Assembly (NCBI RefSeq): GCF_002176815.1
Contig: NZ_CP021648.1
Span: 1,434,001 to 1,498,000 of the forward strand
Length of the DNA stretch: 64,000 nt
DNA from: Acidovorax sp. T1
Lineage (GTDB): Bacteria; Pseudomonadota; Gammaproteobacteria; Burkholderiales; Burkholderiaceae_C
Direction: 5' to 3'
Shown here: positions 57,807 to 64,000 of the stretch, piece by piece
How the letters are laid out: each line of letters starts with the position of its first letter
Numbering within the stretch: position 1 is the stretch's first letter
Notes under the pieces: generated by a model
The model's database searches: none
What the model saw: the letters and a program-made list of their open reading frames with translations, nothing else
Told to the model about the DNA's origin: nothing
Translations under genes and position numbers: made by a program

Positions 57807-58911
57807 TTAAACGCCCTGCTTGAGGGAGGCTTCGATGAATGCGTCGAGGTCGCCGTCCAGCACCTTCTGGGTGGCAGAGATTTCGACGTTGGTGCGCAGG
57901 TCCTTGATACGGCTGTTGTCCAGCACATAGCTGCGAATCTGGTGGCCCCAGCCGACATCGGTTTTGGTGTCTTCCAGCTTCTGCGCCTCTTCCTGGCGCT
58001 TGCGCATCTCGAAATCGTAGAGCTTGGAGCGCAGGCGCTGCCAGGCAATGTCGCGGTTGCCGTGCTGGCTGCGGCCATCCTGGCACTGCACCACGATGCC
58101 CGTGGGCATGTGCGTCAGGCGCACGGCCGAATCGGTCTTGTTGATGTGCTGGCCGCCCGCGCCGGACGCGCGGTAGGTATCGGTGCGCACGTCAGCCGGG
58201 TTGATGTTGATCTCGATGGAGTCATCGATTTCAGGGTAGACGAACAGCGAAGCAAATGAGGTGTGGCGTCCGCCCGAGCTGTCGAACGGACTCTTGCGTA
58301 CCAGGCGGTGCACGCCGGTTTCCGTGCGCAACAGGCCATAGGCGTATTCGCCCTCGATCTTGATCGTGGCGCTCTTGAGTCCGGCCACGTCGCCTGGGGT
58401 TTCTTCTTCGACCGTGGCCTTGAAGCCCTTGCGCTCGGCGTACTTGAGGTACTGGCGCAGCAGCATGCTGGCCCAGTCGCAGGCCTCGGTGCCGCCGGCG
58501 CCGGCCTGGATGTCGACAAAGCAGTTGAGCGGATCGGCTTCCATGCGGAACATGCGCCGGAACTCGAGCTGTTCGATCTCGGGTTTGAGCTTGGCGGTTT
58601 CGGCTTCGATGGTCATCAAGCCCGCTTCGTCGCCTTCTTCCTTGCTCATGTCGTAGAGCTCGCTGTTGTCGGCCAGCTCACGCGTGAGTTTGTCGAGCGT
58701 GAGTACCACGCCGTCCAGGGATTTCTTTTCCTTGCCCAGCTCCTGGGCTTTCTTGGGATCGTTCCAGACCGAAGGGTCTTCGAGCGATGCGTTTACCGTG
58801 CGCAGGCGTTCAAATTTGGCATCGAAGTCAAAGATACCTCCGTAACTCTTGCGTTCGCACGGCCAGGTCGTTGAGGGTGTTGCCAATGAGGTTGATACGT
58901 TCTGCGTCCAT
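57807..58911 (-). CDS. prfB: Peptide chain release factor 2, with programmed +1 frameshift
   Basis: RF2 terminates translation at UGA and UAA. The product is 367 residues from two frames. The first 26-27 codons begin at the ATG at 58911 ([20 protein letters not shown]) and run to TAT-CTT-TGA at 58836-58828. The ribosome shifts +1 on CTT, skipping the T at 58830 and continuing with GAC at 58829. An internal Shine-Dalgarno-like CGGAGG precedes the site. Downstream, the stop-recognition SPF is in [11 protein letters not shown] and the catalytic GGQ in [12 protein letters not shown]. This is the autoregulatory arrangement known from many bacteria. pepN follows by 9 bp. Confidence 0.96.
58828..58842 (-). 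promoter_or_regulatory. Programmed +1 frameshift site of prfB
   Basis: CGGAGGTATCTTTGA on the minus strand: Shine-Dalgarno-like stimulator, slippery CTT and in-frame UGA. RF2 shortage favours the shift. Confidence 0.95.
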
Positions 58912-59029
58912 GGTGTTGTCCTGGGTGTCTTGTGGAATAACCCGTGATTTTCTCATGGGAGCAGATCCCCGGTGCCCAAGGCCCTGCGGCCAGCCGGGCG
59001 GCCACGGCGATCACCGGGATATCGCCCAA

Positions 59030-59084
59030 AAAATATCAAAAAAGATAGCTGCTTGCGCTTGGTACATAAGCGCTAGAGCCATTT
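59030..59084 (-). repeat. Dispersed palindromic repeat
   Basis: Minus-strand copy: TAGCGCTTATGTACC, then AAGCGCAAGCAGCTATC and TTTTTTGATA. It lies 3 bp after the stop of the alpha/beta hydrolase gene and before prfB. Confidence 0.85.
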
Positions 59085-59087
59085 TCT

Positions 59088-60011
59088 TTATATATCACCC
59101 ACAAACTGCTCGATCAGTGCCGCCACGGCTTCGGGCTGGTCGTGGTGCAGCATGTGGCCGGCGTCGGGCACCACCGCAATGCGGCAGTTGCGTACATGGG
59201 TCAGGCGCTGGTGGTATTCGTCCAGGCTGTATTGGCCCTTCGACCACCGGCCCAGGCTGTCGTCGCCAGCCTCTACGGCCAGCGTGGGCGCGCTGATGGC
59301 TTCGTAAAGCGCCAGCACTTCGTCCAGGCGAAACAACTGCGCGCTGGTGACCTTGTGCGCCGGGTCGCCCAGGATTTCCCACTGCCCGCCGGCCTTGGGC
59401 GCGGCCCAGTGCCGGGCCAGCCAGTCGGCCTTGTCCTGCGACAGGCGCGGGTTGGTCTTCATGAGGCGCTGGGCCACGCTGGCCGCGCTGTCATAGGCCT
59501 TGAGCGCCATCCCGCCCTGCGGCAGCTGCTTCATCTCGTCCAGCCACTGCGCATAGCGCGCCGGCGCCTGGCTGGGCCGGGTGGCGGGCAGGCCGAAGCC
59601 TTCGAGGTTGACCAGGCGCCGAATGCGCGCGGGCCGCACGCCCGCATACAGCATGGCCACGTTGCCGCCCATGCTGTGCCCCACCAGATCGACGGGCTGC
59701 TCGCCCACCATCTGGTCCAGTAGCTGGTCGAGGTCGGCCAGGTAGTCGGCAAACACATAGTGATCGCAGGGCGAGGGCAGGCGGCTTTGGCCAAAGCCGC
59801 GCCAGTCGGGCGCAATGATCTGGCGCCCCGCCGCAAAGGCCTCGGAGAACGCATCCACGACGAACTGGTAGGACGCGCCCACATCCATCCAGCCATGCAC
59901 CAGCACCAGCGGGGTGCTGCCGGGCCGGGCCTCGCCCCACAGATGCAGGTGGTAGCGCAGCGTGCGCAGGGGGATGAAGTGGCTGCGGCTGGTGCGGAGT
60001 GCTGGGTACAT
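59088..60011 (-). CDS. Alpha/beta hydrolase
   Basis: A 307-residue alpha/beta-hydrolase-fold enzyme. The oxyanion region is LVLVHGWMDVGASYQFV, the nucleophile elbow is LVGHSMGGNVAMLYAG and the catalytic His is in PDAGHMLHHDQPE. The acid is likely the Asp in AVEAGDDSLGRW. Some relatives are annotated as esterases or haloalkane dehalogenase-like proteins; the substrate is unknown. The ATG at 60011 is chosen since upstream sequence is not conserved in character. It is divergent from the aldo/keto reductase gene. Confidence 0.9.
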   Translation of the reverse strand: MYPALRTSRSHFIPLRTLRYHLHLWGEARPGSTPLVLVHGWMDVGASYQFVVDAFSEAFAAGRQIIAPDWRGFGQSRLPSPCDHYVFADYLADLDQLLDQMVGEQPVDLVGHSMGGNVAMLYAGVRPARIRRLVNLEGFGLPATRPSQAPARYAQWLDEMKQLPQGGMALKAYDSAASVAQRLMKTNPRLSQDKADWLARHWAAPKAGGQWEILGDPAHKVTSAQLFRLDEVLALYEAISAPTLAVEAGDDSLGRWSKGQYSLDEYHQRLTHVRNCRIAVVPDAGHMLHHDQPEAVAALIEQFVGDI

Positions 60012-60193
60012 GGCAGCATTATTGGGGGCGCTGCGGCCGATGGCTGTCAACCACAAGACTGCCGGGTGCTGGCCGATTGCGCCGGGCCGGGGTGGCCAGG
60101 GAATGCCCCCCTGGCGCACTGAGCGATCCGTCGGCGGCAAGCGGCCAGGCCAAAGCAGCTCTTACACTGCGCCACATCATTTTTGGAGCCCGC

Positions 60194-61255
60194 ATGAAAA
60201 CCATCCAGCTCGGTCAGAGCGACCTGCATGTCACCCCCATCTGCCTGGGCACCATGACCTTTGGCGAGCAGGTGAGCGAGGCCGATTCCCATGCCATCCT
60301 CGATCGCTCGCTTGCGCGCGGGGTCAACTTCATCGACACGGCCGAGATGTATGCCGTGCCGGCCCGGGCGCCCACCTTTGGCGCCACCGAAACCATCATC
60401 GGCAACTGGTTTGCCAAGAACCCGGGCGCGCGCCAGAAGCTGGTGCTGGCCAGCAAGGTGGCCGGGCCTTCGCGCGGCATGCCCTGGATTCGCGAAGGCA
60501 AAGGCATGACGGCCGCCGACATCGTGGCCTCGTGCGAGGGCAGCCTGCGGCGCCTGCAGACCGATGTGATCGACCTCTACCAAATCCACTGGCCCGAGCG
60601 CCATGTGCCGGCCTTTGGCACCAAATACTACGACCCGGCCAAGGAAACCGAGCAGACGCCCATCCACGAGCAGCTGCAGGCGCTGGCCGGGCTGGTCAAG
60701 GCCGGCAAGGTGCGACACATTGGCCTGTCCAACGAAACGCCCTACGGCGTGTACGAGTTCGTGCGCCTGGCTCAGCAGCATGGCCTGCCGCGCGTGGCCA
60801 CGGTGCAGAACCCCTATTGCCTGATCAACCGCAGCTACGACAACGCGCTCGACGAAACCTGCCACCGCCTGAGCGTGTCGCTGCTGGCCTATTCGCCGCT
60901 GGGCTTTGGCCTGCTCACGGGCAAGTACGACGCCAGCGGCATCGAGGGGCCGGGCGCGCCCCAGGGCGCCCGCATTGCCAGCTATGAATCGGTGCGCAAG
61001 CAACGCTGGGGCCGCCCCGAGGCGCTGGCCGCCGCGCGCCGCTACAACCAGCTCGCGCGCGAGCATGGCCTGACGCCCACGCAGCTGGCGCTGGCCTTTT
61101 GCTACACCAACTGGCGCGTGGCCAGCACCATCATCGGCGTGACCTCGCTGGCGCAGCTCGACGAAGACCTGGCCGCCTGGGGCACCGCGCTGTCGCCCGA
61201 GTTGCTGGCGGCCATCGACCAGATTCGTTGGCAGGTGGGCGACCCCGCTATTTGA
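60194..61255 (+). CDS. Aldo/keto reductase (Tas-like)
   Basis: A 353-residue NADPH-dependent oxidoreductase with a TIM barrel. The catalytic tetrad is visible: Asp and Tyr in NFIDTAEMYAVP, Lys in LASKVAG and His in YQIHWPERHV. The C-terminal LLAYSPLGFGLLTGKYD and ASTIIGVTSLAQL blocks bind the cofactor. The Tas-type insertion TKYYDPAKETEQTPIHEQL is present. The ATG at 60194 is preceded by TTGGAG. The physiological substrate is unknown. Confidence 0.93.
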   Translation: MKTIQLGQSDLHVTPICLGTMTFGEQVSEADSHAILDRSLARGVNFIDTAEMYAVPARAPTFGATETIIGNWFAKNPGARQKLVLASKVAGPSRGMPWIREGKGMTAADIVASCEGSLRRLQTDVIDLYQIHWPERHVPAFGTKYYDPAKETEQTPIHEQLQALAGLVKAGKVRHIGLSNETPYGVYEFVRLAQQHGLPRVATVQNPYCLINRSYDNALDETCHRLSVSLLAYSPLGFGLLTGKYDASGIEGPGAPQGARIASYESVRKQRWGRPEALAAARRYNQLAREHGLTPTQLALAFCYTNWRVASTIIGVTSLAQLDEDLAAWGTALSPELLAAIDQIRWQVGDPAI

Positions 61256-61270
61256 GATGAAATCAGCCTG

Positions 61271-61311
61271 CAGCGCTTGCTGGTAAAGCGCTATTAGCTA
61301 TTGTTTTTGAA
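61271..61311 (+). repeat. Dispersed palindromic repeat
   Basis: A family copy: CAGCGCTTGC, spacer, TAAAGCGCTATTAGCTATTG. It ends 6 bp before the ybaK start, leaving no clear ribosome-binding site. Confidence 0.85.
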
Positions 61312-61317
61312 GTAATC

Positions 61318-61821
61318 ATGGCCAAGAAAGACGGCAAGGGCGTGCATGTGAGCGAGACCCCCGCCACGCAAATGCTCAAGGCACACCAGGTGGCGTTCAC
61401 TGAACACCCCTATGACTATGTGGAGCATGGCGGCACCGCGCACAGCGCGGCCAGCCTGGGGCTTGCTGAGCACATGGTCGTCAAGACCCTGGTGATGCAG
61501 GACCAGGACGCCAAGCCACTCATTGTGTTGATGCACGGCGACTGCAAGGTGTCCACCAAGAACCTGGCGCGGCAGATCGGCGCCAAATCGGTCGAGCCGT
61601 GCAAGCCCGAGGTGGCTAACCGCCACAGCGGCTACCTGGTGGGCGGCACCTCGCCGTTTGGCACGCGCAAGGCCATGCCGGTGTACATCGAAGCATCGGT
61701 GCTGGAGCTGCCGCGCATTGCCATCAATGGCGGGCGGCGCGGTTATCTGGTGCAGATCGACCCGCAGGTGTGCGTTCAGTTGCTGGGTGCCACGCCGGTG
61801 CACTGCGCGCTGGCAGAATAG
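61318..61821 (+). CDS. ybaK: Cys-tRNA(Pro)/Cys-tRNA(Cys) deacylase YbaK
   Basis: A 167-residue trans-editing enzyme that hydrolyses Cys mischarged on tRNA-Pro. The conserved Lys is in [11 protein letters not shown], with [18 protein letters not shown] and [20 protein letters not shown]. The fold is that of the YbaK/ProX editing domain. It follows the aldo/keto reductase by 62 bp that contain a palindromic repeat. Confidence 0.94.
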   Translation: MAKKDGKGVHVSETPATQMLKAHQVAFTEHPYDYVEHGGTAHSAASLGLAEHMVVKTLVMQDQDAKPLIVLMHGDCKVSTKNLARQIGAKSVEPCKPEVANRHSGYLVGGTSPFGTRKAMPVYIEASVLELPRIAINGGRRGYLVQIDPQVCVQLLGATPVHCALAE

Positions 61822-61871
61822 GCCGCCCCGGCGTGCCTGCGCCGCGTTGTTGTTCCCCCGAAGGAGTTGAT

Positions 61872-62525
61872 TTGAACGCCGTGTATCCCGTCCTTGCCGC
61901 TTTGGCTGCCTATTTGCTGGGCTCGCTGTCGTTTGCAGTCATCGTGACGCGCCTGATGGGGCTGAACGACCCGCGCACCTATGGCAGCAAGAACCCCGGC
62001 GCCACCAACGTGCTGCGCTCGGGTAGCAAGGCCGCCGCGATTGTCACGCTGCTGCTCGATGCGGTGAAGGGATGGCTGCCCGTGGTGCTGGTGCGCTGGT
62101 TTGGCAAGCCCTATGGCCTGGAAGACGGCACCATCGCGCTGGTGGGTCTGGCGGCGTTTCTGGGCCACCTGTGGCCGGTGTTCTTTCGCTTTGAGGGCGG
62201 CAAGGGCGTGGCCACCGCTTTAGGGGTGCTGCTGGGCATCAGCGGCTGGCTGGGGCTGGCCACGGCGGCCACCTGGCTCATCGTGGCATTTTTCTTTCGC
62301 TATTCGTCGCTGGCCTCGCTGGTGGCGGCGGTGTTTGCGCCGGTGTATTACCTGCTGGTCAGCGGCGTGGCATGGTATGCCGAAGCCAGCATTGCCGTGG
62401 CCATTGCCATCATGTCCGCGCTGCTGGCCTGGCGCCACAAGGACAACATCCGGCGCCTGATCGAAGGCAAGGAATCGCGCCTGGGCCGGTCCAAGGCGGC
62501 CCCTGCGCCCAAGCACAAGCCGTAG
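61872..62525 (+). CDS. plsY: Glycerol-3-phosphate acyltransferase PlsY
   Basis: A 217-residue membrane enzyme that acylates glycerol-3-phosphate from acyl-phosphate, the first step of phospholipid synthesis. The active-site motifs are [33 protein letters not shown] and [14 protein letters not shown]. Five hydrophobic segments are visible. Translation starts at the TTG at 61872, 5 bp after AAGGAG; no ATG or GTG is suitably placed. Confidence 0.95.
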   Translation: MNAVYPVLAALAAYLLGSLSFAVIVTRLMGLNDPRTYGSKNPGATNVLRSGSKAAAIVTLLLDAVKGWLPVVLVRWFGKPYGLEDGTIALVGLAAFLGHLWPVFFRFEGGKGVATALGVLLGISGWLGLATAATWLIVAFFFRYSSLASLVAAVFAPVYYLLVSGVAWYAEASIAVAIAIMSALLAWRHKDNIRRLIEGKESRLGRSKAAPAPKHKP

Positions 62526-62596
62526 CGCGCGTCGCCTGGCATTTTTCGGGCACCTTTGGTGCGTGCCCCGACGGGCGTCTCAGAGCGGTTGGCGGC

Positions 62597-63622
62597 TCAG
62601 AGCGCCCCGGACGCGGTCACCAGTCCCATCAAGCCCGAGTTGTGCTTTGACGCCGCATACAAGCCCAGCCGCACCATCGTGCGGTGGTTGAGCTCCACCG
62701 TCACGGCGGAGCGGGCCAGTGCCGACTGGATGCGCGGCTTGCCCGTGGTGCCCGTGTGGTAGATGCCCGGCCGCGCGTGGTGCGCTCCCGCACGGTCGAG
62801 CAGGCTTGCCACGAGGGGCTGGTTGGCCTTTTCGCCCCGGCGCAGCACGATGGCTGTGTCGCCGTTGTCCAAGCGCACAAAGGTGCCGGGCGGGCACAGG
62901 CCCACGGAGCGCACCAGCGTGTAGCTCACCTCGTCGCGCTGATCGACTTCGTTGCCCACGATGGCGCGCACCGAGTCGGTGGCGCTGCGGCCGGGGCGCG
63001 ACTTGCGGGGGCTGATCATGGCGGCATAGCGGTCGATGGTGCCCAGGATGCGGGTCAGCCGGTCTTGCGGCTCCTGGTTGGCCAGCGGCACGCGGTCGGA
63101 GATGCTGGCATGGTGCTGGCCTACCACGTCCAGCCAGAGGCTGTCGGTGATGAACAGGCGTTCCAGCAAGGCCTGGCTTTCCTGGGGGTGGTTGCGAATC
63201 GCATCTTGCTGTGTGGCACTGGGCTTTTCGCGCTGCTCGGACAGCAGGTCCTGCAGCGCCGTCATGCCGATGTTCATGGTGAGGGCGGCGCGCACCAGGC
63301 TGTCGCGCTCTTGCGTGGGCAGTTGCAACGCTTGCGCCATGATGTGGCACAGGGTGCCACACACCACGGCGTGCGAGGCGCTGTAGCCCACCGTGGAGGT
63401 CGAGGCCAGCTGGAACATCAAGTACAGCGCGGCGTCGATATCGTGGGCCACCAGGTCTTGCAGCCAGTGGTCGAGCTGGCGCACCTTGGCCGGAAAATCC
63501 TGCACCCGCAGCGGCGCAGAAAGCACGATCGACAATGCTGACTCCAGATCGGACCACAGGCTCAGCAGGTCTTCGTACTCGTCATCGTGGCGCTGGTTGC
63601 CAGGGGAATGTCGGACGGACAT
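62597..63622 (-). CDS. Degenerate HD-domain phosphohydrolase-like protein
   Basis: A 341-residue protein resembling HD-GYP / HD-domain c-di-GMP phosphodiesterases. The order of helices is right (ASHAVVCGTLCHIMAQAL, ERDSLVRAALTMNIGMTALQ, IRNHPQESQALLERL, VVGQHHASISDRVP). The HDIGK core, however, is replaced by MNIGMT and the GYP loop is absent. Two of the expected His remain (IRNHP, GQHH). A C-terminal domain of about 110 residues (GTFVRLDNGDTAIVLRRGEK) resembles the extension of other HD-GYP proteins. It may bind rather than cleave a nucleotide. It starts 10 bp after the retropepsin-like gene. Confidence 0.75.
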   Translation of the reverse strand: MSVRHSPGNQRHDDEYEDLLSLWSDLESALSIVLSAPLRVQDFPAKVRQLDHWLQDLVAHDIDAALYLMFQLASTSTVGYSASHAVVCGTLCHIMAQALQLPTQERDSLVRAALTMNIGMTALQDLLSEQREKPSATQQDAIRNHPQESQALLERLFITDSLWLDVVGQHHASISDRVPLANQEPQDRLTRILGTIDRYAAMISPRKSRPGRSATDSVRAIVGNEVDQRDEVSYTLVRSVGLCPPGTFVRLDNGDTAIVLRRGEKANQPLVASLLDRAGAHHARPGIYHTGTTGKPRIQSALARSAVTVELNHRTMVRLGLYAASKHNSGLMGLVTASGAL

Positions 63623-63632
63623 GGGCAGTGGG

Positions 63633-64000
63633 TCAGTGGCGCTTTTCCAGCACCATCTGGTCGTTCGTGCGGGTCATCTGGAACTCGGTCAGAAAGCTGT
63701 TGCCCAGCAGCACAAAGGGCATGGGTTGTGGCGTGACGATGGCGTCAACGCCAAACACTTCAACGTCGCCGATGCGCACCGAATCGAGTTTCATGCGCCA
63801 GCCCTGGGCCACGCCGTTGGCGGTGTTCATGCGCACGGGCTGGCCGCTCATGTAATTAAGGCCCATGCGCTCCGCATCGGGGCGGCCAATGGCCACGGTG
63901 GAGGCGCCCGTGTCCACCATGTATTGCATCGTGCTGCCGTTGATGGTGCCGCTGTTGACAAAATGCCCCCGGCTGTCGGCCGTCAGCACAACGCGCCGGC
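63633..64000 (-). CDS. Retropepsin-like aspartic protease (TIGR02281 type), 5' end missing
   Basis: The last 122 residues are visible; the gene runs off the right edge. The active-site motif is MVDTGASTVAIG, followed by the aspartyl-protease flap region (LDSVRIGDVEVFGVDAIV) and the LLGNSFLTEF hydrophobic-hydrophobic-Gly block. Members of this clan AA family often have an N-terminal membrane anchor, which would lie outside the window. It is upstream of the HD-domain gene by 10 bp, so they are probably an operon. Confidence 0.88.
   Translation of the reverse strand, partial: RRVVLTADSRGHFVNSGTINGSTMQYMVDTGASTVAIGRPDAERMGLNYMSGQPVRMNTANGVAQGWRMKLDSVRIGDVEVFGVDAIVTPQPMPFVLLGNSFLTEFQMTRTNDQMVLEKRH

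Overview
The window is a stretch of a high-GC betaproteobacterial chromosome, most likely Burkholderiales, family Comamonadaceae (Acidovorax-like). This placement is an inference. It rests on the gene families and operon pairings seen (aat-bpt, sigma/DUF3619/DUF3106/RDD, nadE next to a PII gene, K+-independent H+-pyrophosphatase) and on a dispersed palindromic repeat that I associate with that family. No rRNA or CRISPR was seen. Three tRNA genes are present.

Layout. 1-3.5 kb: a partial BLUF photoreceptor gene, divergent from an ECF sigma factor, followed by an ArsP/YraQ-type permease, a thioredoxin-like protein and a cation efflux protein. 3.6-6.8 kb: SDR, DUF2889 and aldehyde dehydrogenase genes, with a nested palindrome between two of them. 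7-9.8 kb: divergent membrane and soluble pyrophosphatases. 10-12.8 kb: chemoreceptor and CheW. 12.8-16.3 kb: GNAT-like protein, NAD+ synthase and PII. 16.4-19.9 kb: a six-gene minus-strand run from an ECF sigma factor down to a LOG-family protein. 20.2-26.6 kb: branched-chain amino acid genes ilvI-ilvH-ilvC, then pssA, then leuA behind a leucine leader peptide and attenuator. 26.7-30.4 kb: PBP7-type peptidase, IclR regulator, the two N-degron transferases Bpt and Aat, and tRNA-Asn.

31-37.9 kb: an accessory acyl-CoA cluster (CaiB-type CoA-transferase, HTD2/MaoC-like hydratase, Bug-type binding protein). Its divergent LysR regulator is split by an IS21-family element; removing the element and one target duplication restores the LysR frame exactly. 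38.3-50.3 kb: a complete histidine-utilization locus (ABC importer, HutC, HutH, HutU, a phytanoyl-CoA-dioxygenase-family protein, HutD, HutI, HutF, HutG) with two HutC-like operators. 50.4-52.5 kb: IS debris (IS200 remnant, IS1380 remnant, intact IS4-family element with a 9-bp target duplication). A second, nearly identical tRNA-Asn follows in the same orientation, so 22 kb lies between direct repeats.

52.7-64 kb: housekeeping genes: DUF454, def, tRNA-Thr, fbp, pepN, prfB (with its programmed +1 frameshift), alpha/beta hydrolase, aldo/keto reductase, ybaK, plsY, a degenerate HD-domain protein and a partial retropepsin-like protein.

The most unusual signal is a family of about 45-nt palindromic elements, at least 13 copies in 64 kb. 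Most are intergenic, but three lie inside conserved genes (the GNAT-like gene, nadE, pepN) and keep the reading frame. This recalls the Rickettsia palindromic elements.
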